Positions 39,682 through 48,350 of a DNA stretch of 64,000 nt are shown here, piece by piece. Source of the stretch: Cereibacter sphaeroides (GTDB lineage Bacteria > Pseudomonadota > Alphaproteobacteria > Rhodobacterales > Rhodobacteraceae); contig QFQS01000003.1 of the NCBI GenBank assembly GCA_003243455.1, positions 620,001 to 684,000 of the forward strand. Direction: 5' to 3'. How positions within the stretch are numbered: position 1 is the stretch's first letter; each line of letters begins with the position of its first letter. A program made the position numbers and the translations under genes. The notes beneath the pieces are model-generated. The model was not told the DNA's origin. It saw nothing but the letters and a program-made list of their open reading frames with translations, and made no database searches.

Positions 39682-41205
39682 CTATTCCTTCTCTGGTTCG
39701 GATGCGGGGGCGGCCGAGCCACCTGTCGGATCGCTCGTCGGATCGCCCGCCTGCGCGCTGCCGGTCTTGGTGACGCGGCGCGGGTCGCTGTCGAGCACAA
39801 GACCGAGGCCGTCGAGCTTGGCGTTGGTCGCTGCGATTTCTGCCAGCACCGCGTCAGGGTTATGACCCTGCCGCGCGATGGCCTGCGCCAGCGTCATGGT
39901 GCCTGTCCGGATCGCCAGCAGGTCGGCCATCGCGTCCTTGTACGGATCGACGGCGTCGAACTTTGGCGGCGACCATTCTACCGGAACGTCCGGCGTGGGG
40001 ATCTGGCCTGCCGCCCATGCGGCTTCGGTGAACCAGCGCCAGACCGGGGCGCAGAGCATCGGGATGAAGAGCTGCCACTGCACGGCGTCGATCATGCGGC
40101 GGAACTCGACAAGCCCGGCCCGGATCGAGGAATAGTTGACCTGGCTGAGGTCGCCGGTCAGCAATTCGTAGGGTACCCGGAAGCCCGCAGAGATCGTGTG
40201 CAGGCTCGCCCGCTTGTATTCGCCATAGCCACCGGTGGCGGCGGGCTGGTTGAACCGGATGTCCTTGCCGCCGCGGGCATAGGCGATCAGCCCCGGTTCG
40301 AACTGCTCGACGCGGTTGCCATCGGCATCGACCACGGCGGGCGCGATGCCCTGCTGCGCCTCATCGTCGCCGAAGACGATGGCGGTGACGCAGGCTTCGG
40401 TCTTCTTGCGGACCAGTTCGGCCACCTCATAGTCGTCGAGATCGCGCAAGGACCGGATCACCGGCGCGCCCCAGGGAACGCCGCGCGCCTGCGTGCGCTG
40501 CTTCTCGTAGACATGTGCGATCTCGGTCGCCGGGACCGGGCGGCTCTGCAGGCCATTCTGCAAGGCGCCATAGGCATCGCCCGGATGCGCCGCGTGCAGC
40601 CAGTAGGCCCGGCGCTTGCCGACCGGGTCGAACTCGATCCCCTGCACCAGCCGCCCCGCGCCGAGGGCGCCGGACTTGGTGGCGTCGAGGAAGTCGGCTT
40701 CCAGCACCTGCAACTGCAGCGGCACGGGCAGGCCGTCGCTCGCGCGCCGGAGGCGGCGGCGCACCAGCACCTCGCCCGCCTCGACCATCTCGCGGCAGAT
40801 CAGCGTCTGCAGCCCGTAGAAGTCGAGCTGGCCGTCGGCGTCGCAGTCCACCGTCCAGCGCTCAAACAGGGCGTCGACCTTCCGGTCGAGCGTGTCGTCG
40901 CCGCTGGCAGCGCGCGGCATGATCCCCGCGCCGATGATGTTGTTGACCAGCACCGCCACGGCCTTGGCCGCATGCGGGTTGTTGCGCACGAGGTCGCGCA
41001 TGCGGTCGCGCAGCAGCGCCCCGGCAACGCCGATCTCGGTGTCGGCGGAGGATCCCGGCGCGCGCCAACCCTCCGTCCGCCGCCCGCGCGCGGCCCCGTC
41101 ATAGCCCCGCGTCAGGGTCTCGAACGCCTGACGCGCCAGCACACGGCGGGCCGCCATGCGCGGGGCGACCGAGGCGATGGCATGGTCGAACCAGTTCGCC
41201 GACAT
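39682..41205 (-). CDS. Portal protein, lambda gpB family
   Basis: This 507-aa protein matches the lambda portal pattern: RDLVRNNPHAAKAVAVLVNNIIGAG, ICREMVEAGEVLVRRR, LQLQVLEADFLD, GIEFDPVGKRRAYWL, SLHTISAGFRVPYELLTGD and FRRMIDAVQWQLFIPM. It forms the dodecameric ring through which DNA enters the head. The Pro/Ser/Glu-rich last 40 residues are a flexible tail. It overlaps the head-tail joining gene upstream by one base (TGATG). Confidence 0.92.
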   Translation of the reverse strand: MSANWFDHAIASVAPRMAARRVLARQAFETLTRGYDGAARGRRTEGWRAPGSSADTEIGVAGALLRDRMRDLVRNNPHAAKAVAVLVNNIIGAGIMPRAASGDDTLDRKVDALFERWTVDCDADGQLDFYGLQTLICREMVEAGEVLVRRRLRRASDGLPVPLQLQVLEADFLDATKSGALGAGRLVQGIEFDPVGKRRAYWLHAAHPGDAYGALQNGLQSRPVPATEIAHVYEKQRTQARGVPWGAPVIRSLRDLDDYEVAELVRKKTEACVTAIVFGDDEAQQGIAPAVVDADGNRVEQFEPGLIAYARGGKDIRFNQPAATGGYGEYKRASLHTISAGFRVPYELLTGDLSQVNYSSIRAGLVEFRRMIDAVQWQLFIPMLCAPVWRWFTEAAWAAGQIPTPDVPVEWSPPKFDAVDPYKDAMADLLAIRTGTMTLAQAIARQGHNPDAVLAEIAATNAKLDGLGLVLDSDPRRVTKTGSAQAGDPTSDPTGGSAAPASEPEKE

Positions 41206-41414
41206 CAGCGATCCCCGCGGCTAAAGCCCGCGAGCCCGGCCACCGGCAAGGGCCGCGTGGTCCCCGCGATGGCACGCTCAATGGTGCGGATGCGGGCGAG
41301 CAGATCCTCGGCCGAGCCGTAATCCACCGACTTGCCGTCATAGCTGACCCGCGTCGTGCCGCTGGCATAGGCCCGGCGCAGCGCCGAAAGCTCGGTTTCC
41401 GTCCAGTCGGTCAT
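41205..41414 (-). CDS. gpW-like head-tail joining protein
   Basis: The protein is 69 aa from ATG 41414. The sequence TDWTETELSALRRAYASGTTRVSYDGKSVDYGSAEDLLARIRTIE follows the lambda gpW pattern (helix, beta hairpin around YDGK, helix). It lies between terminase and portal as gpW does. It begins 3 bases before the terminase stop and ends on the portal start. gpW sits below the portal and stabilises packaged DNA. Confidence 0.82.
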   Translation of the reverse strand: MTDWTETELSALRRAYASGTTRVSYDGKSVDYGSAEDLLARIRTIERAIAGTTRPLPVAGLAGFSRGDR

Positions 41415-41416
41415 GT

Positions 41417-43387
41417 TCAAAACCATCCTTCCCGCCGTCCAAGCCAGTCGGAGCGGCGCTTGCCCTGTGGGGCCTGTCCCGGCCGGTGAATTTGACCGGC
41501 CGGATCGGTGTCACCGTAAGGCGCGACCCCGAGCTGATCCTCGAGGTCGCGCCATTTCTCGTCGGGCCAGCGGTCTGCGCCCGCGATCCAGGCGGCGGCG
41601 CGGGCATAGACCCGGCAATCCAGCGCCTCGTTGCGCTCGCGCAGCTTTTGCCATTCGAGCTTGGCGAAGCCGCGCTTGGTGCGGACGGTCACAAGTTGCT
41701 CGGCCACTACCTGCTTCAGCCATTCGCTTTCCACCCACGTCGGCAGGTGGATCGTGCCGGGTGGGAAGGCCGCGCCTTCGGCGCGCTCCTCCTCAGTCGG
41801 CCGTTCCAGTCGCAGAAAGCGATATGTCTCGGCCTTGAAGCTCGACACCGCCACGGTCCAGAGCCGCGCCCCGCGCCGCAGACGTTTCCCACCCTCGGTC
41901 GCATCGACAAACGTCGGCCCCGACACCGGGCTCGAGCGGTTGAAGCCCTCGACGCCTTTGACCGGCGACACCTGCGCAGCGCCTTGCGCCCGGGACCAGG
42001 AATAGACCGCCGGGGCCTCGTAACCCGTGTCGACGGCCAGCCGCGCGATGCGCAGATGCGCGCCGCGTTCATGTGGCCAGGACCTGTCCAGCAGCACGGT
42101 CAGTTCCGACCACGCGTCGTGCCGGTCCGGCCCACCCTCGATCACGACGTGATCTACCAGCCAAGACTCAAGCCCACGACCCCAGGCCCAGACATCGACC
42201 TCGATCCGGTCCTTCTGCACGTCAGCCCCGGCCGTCAGGAACAGACCGCCCGCGGGCACTGTGCCCGGTTTCCAAGCCTCGCGCCGGTCGTAGAGCCGCT
42301 GCCAGTCTGGGGCTTCCCCGGTCTCGACCCATGTCTCGCCCAGCGACGTGTTAACGAAGGTCTTCATCGTCTCGTCCCCGCCGGAGCGGGCCGAAAGGAA
42401 GGCCCGCACCATCGCCTCCAGTCTGACCCAAGGCGAGTAGATCTCGTTCAAGTGAAAGCCCGCCACGCCCGCGAAGGACTGCTCCGCCACCCAATGTCCT
42501 TTTGAGACGGCCGCCCAGCGGGTCTCGTCCCGCCAAGCCGCATCGCATTCTGCACAGTGGTAGCGCGCGGTTTCAGGCCGGTGGTCGCCCTCGGGCCCTT
42601 TGCTCCAGCGCACCTGTGTCCAGGTCAGCACCTGTTCTGCCCCGCAGTCCGGGCATGGCACCCAGAACCGGCGCTGATCGCTTTCCTCGAAGGCCGCCTC
42701 GATCCGGCTGGTGCCCTTGTTGGTGGGCGTCGAGACCAGCACGATCTTCCGGTTCCAGAAGGTCACCGTGCGTTTCCTGGCGAGGTTGACAGGATCACCC
42801 TCGGCACCCGCGCTGAACGGGTAGCGGTCCACCTCGTCGCAAAGCAGCAGGCGGATCGGGCGGCTGGCCAGACCCGAGGGAGCGTTCGCGCCCACGATGG
42901 TCAGATGCCCGCCCGGAAACCGCTTGTGCAGGATCTTGTTGTTGCCGTCGCGCGAGCGCGGATCGGCGATCTTGCCCTGCAGGCAGGGCGTGTCGCGGGC
43001 CATCGGCGAGAAGCGGTCCTTCGACCAGGTTTCCGCGTCGCGCTCGGTCGGCATCACCACCATGATCGGCGCGGGATCCTGATCGATGTGATAGCCGCAG
43101 GCGTTGTTCAGCACCTCGGTCTTGCCGACCTGCGCGGAGGACATGATGACCACCGTCTCGGTCGATGCGTCCGAGATCGCCTCCATGATCCCGCGCTGAT
43201 ATTCGGCCCGGCTCGTGCGCCATTGCCCGGGTTCGGCGCTGGCCTCAGAGCTCAGCCGTCGGTTCTGGTCCGCCCAATCGCTGATCGTCAGTTCCGGCGG
43301 CGGGCGCAGCACCTTCAGCGCCGTCTCCACCGTCCGCTTCAGGATCGGCGAGCCCGTCAATGTCAGCGCTGGCTTCGAGTTGGACAT
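41417..43387 (-). CDS. Terminase large subunit, GpA family
   Basis: The protein is 656 aa from ATG 43387; ATG 43405 is also possible. The packaging ATPase motif is MSSAQVGKTEVLNN, with Walker B LLLCDEVDRYPF. The coupling and nuclease regions follow (VLVSTPTNKGTSRIEAAFEES, CPDCGAEQVLTW with a zinc pair, TAGADVQKDRIEVDVWAWGRG with nuclease acidic residues). The start overlaps the small subunit gene by about 140 bp in another frame. It cuts and packages phage DNA, probably at cos sites in the lambda manner. Confidence 0.93.
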   Translation of the reverse strand: MSNSKPALTLTGSPILKRTVETALKVLRPPPELTISDWADQNRRLSSEASAEPGQWRTSRAEYQRGIMEAISDASTETVVIMSSAQVGKTEVLNNACGYHIDQDPAPIMVVMPTERDAETWSKDRFSPMARDTPCLQGKIADPRSRDGNNKILHKRFPGGHLTIVGANAPSGLASRPIRLLLCDEVDRYPFSAGAEGDPVNLARKRTVTFWNRKIVLVSTPTNKGTSRIEAAFEESDQRRFWVPCPDCGAEQVLTWTQVRWSKGPEGDHRPETARYHCAECDAAWRDETRWAAVSKGHWVAEQSFAGVAGFHLNEIYSPWVRLEAMVRAFLSARSGGDETMKTFVNTSLGETWVETGEAPDWQRLYDRREAWKPGTVPAGGLFLTAGADVQKDRIEVDVWAWGRGLESWLVDHVVIEGGPDRHDAWSELTVLLDRSWPHERGAHLRIARLAVDTGYEAPAVYSWSRAQGAAQVSPVKGVEGFNRSSPVSGPTFVDATEGGKRLRRGARLWTVAVSSFKAETYRFLRLERPTEEERAEGAAFPPGTIHLPTWVESEWLKQVVAEQLVTVRTKRGFAKLEWQKLRERNEALDCRVYARAAAWIAGADRWPDEKWRDLEDQLGVAPYGDTDPAGQIHRPGQAPQGKRRSDWLGRREGWF

Positions 43388-43841
43388 CTGGCTGCGCGAG
43401 ATCATCGAGCACCTCGCGGATGGTCATTCGGATCAGGTTCCGGGTGTCTCCGACGGTTGATTGTTCGAAAACCTGCGGCGCCAGCCGGTCAGGCAGCGCG
43501 AGCAAGCGGGTGCGCAGAAGCGCCAGAACGGCGATCCAGGCGGCCTCGATCTCTTCGGCCGCGATCAGCGCGCCGCGCTTTTCCTCGGCCTCCATCTCGG
43601 CGAGATCAGCCCGCGCCCGAATGAAGCGCGCCCGCTCGGCCGCGTAATCCGGCGCACCGGCCTGCGCCTTCGTGGCCTGATCGCGCAGGTAGCGGACATA
43701 GCCGCGCACCGAGCCGATCAGGTCGTACTGGCCGCGCTCGGCCTTCGGGATCACGCCCTCTCGGCTCAACTGCTGGACCCGGCGCTCCGAGAGATCGAGG
43801 AGCCGCGCGATCACGCCGATGGGTTGCGTGGCTGACGACAT
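43245..43841 (-). CDS. Terminase small subunit, Nu1-like
   Basis: This 198-aa protein starts with a winged HTH: IGVIARLLDLSERRVQQLSREGVIPKAERGQYDLIGSVRGYV, as in lambda Nu1. Helices for oligomerisation follow (ARFIRARADLAEMEAEEKRGALI, AWIAVLALLRTRLLALPDRL). The acidic, Gly/Ala-rich C-terminus runs out of frame over the start of the large subunit. It recognises the packaging site. An AT-rich, promoter-like region lies just upstream. Confidence 0.88.
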   Translation of the reverse strand: MSSATQPIGVIARLLDLSERRVQQLSREGVIPKAERGQYDLIGSVRGYVRYLRDQATKAQAGAPDYAAERARFIRARADLAEMEAEEKRGALIAAEEIEAAWIAVLALLRTRLLALPDRLAPQVFEQSTVGDTRNLIRMTIREVLDDLAQPDVQLEASADIDGLADPEADGGDGAEGAAPAAGTDDQRLGGPEPTAEL

Positions 43842-43861
43842 GAGATGATCCGCGCGATCCG

Positions 43862-43892
43862 ATTAAAGCTATGTAATTGCTGCGATTATACT
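43862..43892. promoter_or_regulatory. AT-rich divergent promoter region before terminase
   Basis: Between the terminase small subunit (minus) and a small plus-strand gene the sequence turns AT-rich, with TTAAAG and an overlapping TATACT (plus strand) or TATAAT (minus strand) -10-like hexamer at 43885-43892. It is a reasonable site for the start of late transcription, but no good -35 box was found on the minus strand. Confidence 0.35.
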
Positions 43893-43956
43893 GGATGATG
43901 CGCCCCGGACGAGCGAAGCTGATCCTACGAAAACGATGCACCCCACGGAGCCTGCC

Positions 43957-44139
43957 ATGACCCTCGCCGAACGCTACAATCTTGAAGCCGCCCGCCTGCT
44001 TCCGCACATGGCCGCCGACCTTCAGGTCGATCCCGTCATCACCCGTGCGGCCGAGATCGACGAGATCGTCTTCCGGCGCGGCGAGTTTCTGGGCGGCATG
44101 GCCTGCGCCATCCTCGCGATGATCGAGCAGAAGAACTGA
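43957..44139 (+). CDS. Small plus-strand protein, 60 aa, unrecognised
   Basis: ATG 43957 has GGAG about 7 bases upstream; an in-frame ATG at 43936 would add 7 residues. The sequence (TLAERYNLEAARLLPHMAADLQVDPVITRAAEIDEIVFRRGEF split over the frame) is helical and acidic without membrane segments. It begins a plus-strand run of three small genes behind the terminase. It resembles short prophage proteins of unknown function. Confidence 0.55.
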   Translation: MTLAERYNLEAARLLPHMAADLQVDPVITRAAEIDEIVFRRGEFLGGMACAILAMIEQKN

Positions 44140-44148
44140 GGGGGCAGG

Positions 44149-44400
44149 ATGATGACCGAACGCCACCAACTCCGCGCCGAAAAGGCCCAAAGGAACCAAG
44201 AAGCCGCACTGGCGGCTTTCATGGAAAAGAAGGCCGAGATCGACACGATGCTCGCCCGCCTGCAGAGGCTGAGCGATGACCACTTCAACGCCCATCCCGA
44301 CGAGATCAATTGGGGCCACGTCGGCACCCTCGAACACTACGCCAGCCAGTTGAAGCGCATCGCCGACAGCGCGTTTGGCGAAGGCGAATTCGCAGACTGA
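44149..44400 (+). CDS. Small helical protein, 83 aa, unrecognised
   Basis: The gene starts 9 bp after the previous stop with GAGGGGGCAGG upstream (two adjacent ATGs at 44149 and 44152). The N-terminal part is a strongly charged helix (QLRAEKAQRNQEAALAAFMEKK) likely to form a coiled coil. The C-terminal half is FNAHPDEINWGHVGTLEHYASQLKRIADSAF. The pair 43957/44149 looks like one transcription unit. Function is unknown. Confidence 0.6.
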   Translation: MMTERHQLRAEKAQRNQEAALAAFMEKKAEIDTMLARLQRLSDDHFNAHPDEINWGHVGTLEHYASQLKRIADSAFGEGEFAD

Positions 44401-44494
44401 CCTCCGGCGTCTCCGGACCTCTGCCGCGCGCGGGCGCGGCTTGGCGTCGTAGAAGGGATCGCGACGGACGCGACCCGAATACGGAGACGACCCC

Positions 44495-44998
44495 ATGATC
44501 CAGCTTTCCGAGACCCAAGCCATCATCCTCAGCGCCGCCGCACAGCGGCCCGAGCACATCGCCCTGCCGCTGCCCGAGAGCCTGCGGGGTGGCGCTGCCG
44601 CCAAGGTGGTTGGCACGATGCTCGCGAAGGGCTTCCTCGAAGAGGCCGAGGCGGACATGCGCAAGGGCGAACCCGTCTGGCGCGAGACCGGCGACGGGCA
44701 CGGCGTCACGCTGGTTGCCACCGACGCAGGCCTTTTCGCCATCGGCATCGAGCCGAACACCTCGGCTGCCCTCGAACCCGCGCCCAAGGTGCGCACGCCG
44801 CGCGCAGGCACCAAACAGGCTACGCTGATCGCCATGCTGCGCGCGCCGAACGGCGCGACCATCGAGGAGATCATGGCCGCGACGGGCTGGCAGTCGCATA
44901 CGGTGCGCGGCGCAATGGCCGGGGCGCTGAAAAAGAGGCTCGGGCTCGAGGTGACCTCGGAGAAAGTCGAGGGGCGCGGAAGGGTCTACCGGCTTTGA
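44495..44998 (+). CDS. DUF3489-type protein with winged-helix C-terminus
   Basis: This 167-aa protein has an N-terminal half (LSETQAIILSAAAQRPEHIALPLPESLRGGAAAKVV) and a C-terminal RAGTKQATLIAMLRAPNGATIEEIMAATGWQSHTVRGAMAGALKKRLG. This is the DUF3489 signature, a winged-helix-like domain probably binding DNA. GGAGA lies about 7 bases upstream of the ATG. DUF3489 proteins occur in alphaproteobacterial phages and islands; their role is unknown. It is the last of the plus-strand trio. Confidence 0.85.
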   Translation: MIQLSETQAIILSAAAQRPEHIALPLPESLRGGAAAKVVGTMLAKGFLEEAEADMRKGEPVWRETGDGHGVTLVATDAGLFAIGIEPNTSAALEPAPKVRTPRAGTKQATLIAMLRAPNGATIEEIMAATGWQSHTVRGAMAGALKKRLGLEVTSEKVEGRGRVYRL

Positions 44999-45080
44999 GC
45001 GGCAATGATTTGCCATGCACCCGCGTTGAACGCAGCTTACGGATTCCTTTGAGGCGCGACCCGGCGATTTCCTAGATACA

Positions 45081-45662
45081 TCAATCGGCCAAGTCCAAGT
45101 GACCATGAAGGTCGAATAGCTGGGCCTGCCGTTCAAGCGCGGCTATTTCGTGGGTTCCGAACCCGAGGTCGGCCACGATTTTGTCGACCATTTCTCGCGG
45201 CTCCGGCAGTTGGTTGACTCGCTTTCGCGTCTTGTTCCAGCTCACCATTTCCGGCGGCGCCAGAGCGATTATTGCTTTCTCGAGGCTTTCGAGTTCAGGT
45301 TTTGAGCCTGTCAACGGGACGCATGCGGCGCGGCAATGGCGACGAATGAACTCCTTGCGGACGAGTTTGGCCAAGTGCGCGTCGGTGCCTACGTGACAAC
45401 TCAGTTTCCGGTTTCGCCACATCCTACCAATATTGTAATTGCAGGTCAGTTTGTGGCTTCGCTCCTCACTCCCATTGACGTGACGGCTATAGATCCGGTC
45501 CCGAAACGAGCTGGCTTCCGTGATTCCGACATAGTGTAGATCTCCGCGGTGATCAGCGAGCGCGTATACCCCGACAGCATCAGGAAGATCGTCAATCCGT
45601 CTCAGTTCCTGCGACTGCAATGCGGCGAGGCATTCTGCTGGCGAAATAAGGAATTGGGACAT
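45081..45662 (-). CDS. GIY-YIG nuclease-family protein
   Basis: The protein is 193 aa from ATG 45662. The motif GVYALADHRGDLHYVGIT gives the GIY...YIG pair in the form GVY/YVG. An Arg in SSFRDRIYSRHVNGS fits the catalytic Arg, and a Glu (LVRKEFIRRHC or ESLEKAIIAL) may complete the site. The protein has an HTH-like C-terminus. It could be a homing-type or anti-invader nuclease carried by the prophage. The region is a little AT-richer than its neighbours, which hints at separate acquisition. Confidence 0.78.
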   Translation of the reverse strand: MSQFLISPAECLAALQSQELRRIDDLPDAVGVYALADHRGDLHYVGITEASSFRDRIYSRHVNGSEERSHKLTCNYNIGRMWRNRKLSCHVGTDAHLAKLVRKEFIRRHCRAACVPLTGSKPELESLEKAIIALAPPEMVSWNKTRKRVNQLPEPREMVDKIVADLGFGTHEIAALERQAQLFDLHGHLDLAD

Positions 45663-45680
45663 CGTGAGTTCACACAGCAA

Positions 45681-45929
45681 TCAAGGGTCTTTGGGGAAGC
45701 AGATAGTTCGGTCGTTCCTGAGCCCAACTGCTTCGAATATCCTTCTAATGGAGTACGAGCGCACAATCGAGACGATGGTGAAGACAGCGCCCATCTTCAG
45801 GTTCTGGGCCAGCGTCGTGTGCAGGCCAAAGATCGGGAAGATCAAGATCTGCGTGACGACGGCGACGCCGTAGCCGACGATCACGTTGGCAACGGACTCG
45901 ACCAGCGACATGAGGCGGGACTGTTTCAT
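45681..45929 (-). CDS. DUF7220-type small membrane protein
   Basis: This 82-aa protein (SRLMSLVESVANVIVGYGVAVVTQILIFPIFGLHTTLAQNL, then VFTIVSIVRSYSIRRIFE) has two transmembrane helices. The pattern is common in phages as a small protein of the DUF7220 kind, next to methyltransferase genes. It starts at ATG 45929, overlapping the stop of the second reading frame of the methyltransferase region (ATGA). Its function is unknown. Confidence 0.78.
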   Translation of the reverse strand: MKQSRLMSLVESVANVIVGYGVAVVTQILIFPIFGLHTTLAQNLKMGAVFTIVSIVRSYSIRRIFEAVGLRNDRTICFPKDP

Positions 45930-46558
45930 GCCGCCACCTCATCCATCGGCCAGCAGTTCAGCTGCGAGAGTTCGAAGCGCATGCGCCGCAACCAGGGGGA
46001 CCACGCCGTTGCCACAGAGGCGAAGCCGGTCCACCCGGTGGGCCAGCCCATCAGCGCCTCGACGAACAGCGGGTTCAAGGTCCGGCGCGGCTCGGAGGTA
46101 TCGCTCCCAGCCATCGGCGTCACCAGGACCTGGCGGCCAAGCAGGCCGTTCACCGGAGTGTTCGCCAGCGTCGTCGCACCATCCTTGTGATCCCGTGCCG
46201 TCGGCGTCATCCACATCTGACTGGCATGGGTAAGATCTGCCGTCCGGCGATTGCCCGCGCTCGGCTTGTTTCCATCCGTTGCCATCGGCGTCGGCCAGTC
46301 CCGCGCCATCCGGTCGAGACCTTTCTCCTCGCGCCTGTCGCCGTCCCGGCTCCGAAAGCTGTCGGTCTGCGGCGTCGGCCACATCGCGGCCGTCGTCGCA
46401 AGGTTCATGCCGTGCTGACCCGCTGCCTGCAAGGGTGTCGGCTTCGTCTGCCGGTTCTCGTTCGCACTGGCGCGGGGCGTCGGCCAGAGCCGCAACAGCT
46501 CCGTCCGGTTCCCGCCACTCGACCGGGTGCCAGAGCAGGCGCGCGGGGTCGGCCAGCT
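45926..46558 (-). other. Second open frame over the methyltransferase gene with WPTP repeats
   Basis: In the +1-shifted minus frame this 210-residue stretch reads SWPTPRACSG, LWPTPRASANE, MWPTPQTDSF, DWPTPMATDG and MTPTARDHKDG, then TLNPLFVEALMGWPTGWTGF and ATAWSPWLRRM. That is a pattern I know from phage proteins annotated as methyltransferase-like. Its stop overlaps the DUF7220 start as ATGA. Upstream of 46558 the frame is Ser/Arg-rich and not protein-like. It may be a real overlapping product, a frameshift product, or a by-product of the LADA-type repeats in the main frame. Confidence 0.45.
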
Positions 46559-47120
46559 CGTCCTCCTCTCGGATGGCGAGGATGAAGAGCCGTTCGCGCT
46601 TGTGGGGCGCGCCGACTTCCGCCGCCGTGAAGAGGCCTGCCGCAAGGCGGTAGCCCATGCCGACCAGTCCGCTGGCGACTTCGGGGAAGCCGAGGCGGAG
46701 ATGATGGGCAACATTCTCGAGGAAGACGAAGGGCGGTTTGATTTCGCCGATGATGCGGGCGACGTGCGGCCAGAGGTGGCGCGGGTCTTCCGCGCCCCGG
46801 CGCTTGCCCGCCACACTGAATGGCTGGCACGGATAGCCCGCAGTGACGATGTCCACCGCGCCGCGCCACGGGCGGCCGTCAAAGGTGGCAACGTCGTCCC
46901 AGACAGGCGCGCGATCCAGGGACGTGTCTTCCATCCGCGCCACGAGAGTGGCTGCGGCGAAGGTCTCCCGTTCGACATGGCCCACAGTTCGATATGCGGG
47001 CAAGGCGATGGTGAGCCCGAGGTCGATGCCACCGGCGCCGGAGCAGAGCGAGAGGCCGAAGAGGCATGCGTCGCCTGTTCCGTCAGGCAGGCCTGCGGAA
47101 GGTAAAGCCAGGTCATCCAT
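45939..47120 (-). CDS. DNA cytosine-5 methyltransferase
   Basis: This 393-aa protein has the ordered 5mC motifs: I (LFGLSLCSGAGGIDLGL), IV with the catalytic Cys (TAGYPCQPFSVAGKR), VI (FVFLENV), VIII (EVGAPHKRERLFILAI) and X (RLCGNGVVPLVAAHALRTL). Between VIII and X is a target-recognition region with repeated LADA/VADA-type units (ALADAPRQ, VADAADRQLSE, GLADADGNG), common in phage enzymes. It begins 3 bases after the ParB-methyltransferase stop. It probably protects phage DNA from host restriction. Confidence 0.9.
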   Translation of the reverse strand: MDDLALPSAGLPDGTGDACLFGLSLCSGAGGIDLGLTIALPAYRTVGHVERETFAAATLVARMEDTSLDRAPVWDDVATFDGRPWRGAVDIVTAGYPCQPFSVAGKRRGAEDPRHLWPHVARIIGEIKPPFVFLENVAHHLRLGFPEVASGLVGMGYRLAAGLFTAAEVGAPHKRERLFILAIREEDELADPARLLWHPVEWREPDGAVAALADAPRQCEREPADEADTLAGSGSARHEPCDDGRDVADAADRQLSEPGRRQARGERSRPDGAGLADADGNGWKQAERGQSPDGRSYPCQSDVDDADGTGSQGWCDDAGEHSGERPAWPPGPGDADGWERYLRAAPDLEPAVRRGADGLAHRVDRLRLCGNGVVPLVAAHALRTLAAELLADG

Positions 47121-47123
47121 CCC

Positions 47124-48350
47124 TCAGCGGTCTTTGGTCTTGAGGTCGTCGTAGGGCGTTCCATCCCCGTCGAGGACGGCCTGTTTCCCGGTGAATTTCT
47201 GCCAGCGCTGGACGGCCACATCGACATAGGCCGGGTTCAGCTCGATGCCGTGGCAGACTCGGCCCGTGGTCTCGGCTGCGATCAGCGTGGTGCCCGAACC
47301 CATGAAGGGCTCGTAGATCGCCTGACCCGGGCTCGAGTTGTTGAGGATCGGCCGACGCATGCATTCCACAGGCTTCTGGGTGCCGTGGACGGTCTTTTCG
47401 TCCTGATCCTTGCCCGAGATATGCCAGAGCGTCGTCTGCTTGCGGTCGCCCGCCCAGTGGCCTTTGCCGGATTTGCGCACGGCGTACCAAGCGGGCTCAT
47501 GTTGCCAGTGATAATCGCCCCGGCTCAGAACCAGCCGCTCCTTGGCCCAGATGATCTGGGACCGGATCGTGAAGCCCGCGACCTCGAGACTTTCCGCCAC
47601 GGTCGCCGCGTGCAGCGCGCCGTGCCAGACATAGGCGACATCGCCCGGGAACAGTGCCCAGGCCTCACGCCAGTCGGCGCGGTCGTCGTTCAGCACCTTT
47701 CCGGTGCGTTTGGTCTTGGCCGCCCCCGCCTGGTTACGCCAGCCCGGGTCGTATTCCACGCCGTAGGGCGGATCGGTGACCATCAGCAGCGGCTTCACCG
47801 GGCCGAGCAGCCGCTCGACATCGGTGGCGACCGTGCTGTCGCCACAGAGAAGCCGGTGGTGCCCGAGCAGCCACAGATCGCCGGGGCGGCTGACGGGATC
47901 TTCCGGGGTTTCTGGGATCTCATCTTCGCCTTCCTGCGGACCGGTGCCCGCATCGAGGCTCGACATCAACGCGTTCACCTCGTCCTCGGTGAAGCCGGTC
48001 AGGCCGAGGTCGAAATCCGCCTCCAGCAGGTCCGCCAGTTCGAGGTTCAAGAGGTCCTTGTCCCATTCGGCATTCTCGCCAGAACGGTTGTCCATGATCC
48101 GGAACGCGCGGGCCTGCGAGGCGGTGAGCCCCTTGGCGACATGCACCGGCGCGGTCTTGAAGCCGAGCTTGCGCGCCGCCTCCAGCCTTGTGTGTCCGGC
48201 AAGTACGACCATCGCCTCGTCCACGACGATGGGCTGACGCCAGCCGAACTCCTGGATCGAGGCCGCGACCGTGGCGATTGCTTGCTCGTTGCGCCGGGGA
48301 TTGCGCGCATAGGGAATGATCTGCTCGAGCGGCAGGTCGACGACGTCCAT
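47124..48350 (-). CDS. ParB-domain/N4-N6 DNA methyltransferase
   Basis: The protein is 408 aa from ATG 48350, with AAGGA 7 bases upstream. An N-terminal ParB/Srx-like domain (IPYARNPRRNEQAIATVAASIQEFGW, VVLAGHTRLEAARKLG) is fused to a beta-class methyltransferase with motif IV TDPPYG and, later, motif I EPFMGSGTTLIAAE. These fused enzymes are frequent in prophages and methylate adenine or cytosine-N4. Together with the downstream 5mC enzyme it gives the phage two modification activities and no matching endonuclease is present. Confidence 0.92.
   Translation of the reverse strand: MDVVDLPLEQIIPYARNPRRNEQAIATVAASIQEFGWRQPIVVDEAMVVLAGHTRLEAARKLGFKTAPVHVAKGLTASQARAFRIMDNRSGENAEWDKDLLNLELADLLEADFDLGLTGFTEDEVNALMSSLDAGTGPQEGEDEIPETPEDPVSRPGDLWLLGHHRLLCGDSTVATDVERLLGPVKPLLMVTDPPYGVEYDPGWRNQAGAAKTKRTGKVLNDDRADWREAWALFPGDVAYVWHGALHAATVAESLEVAGFTIRSQIIWAKERLVLSRGDYHWQHEPAWYAVRKSGKGHWAGDRKQTTLWHISGKDQDEKTVHGTQKPVECMRRPILNNSSPGQAIYEPFMGSGTTLIAAETTGRVCHGIELNPAYVDVAVQRWQKFTGKQAVLDGDGTPYDDLKTKDR

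Noticed and set aside
39277..41322. 681-aa plus-strand frame opposite portal and capsid genes
   Set aside because: It is a shadow of two clear structural genes, without its own ribosome site or motifs.
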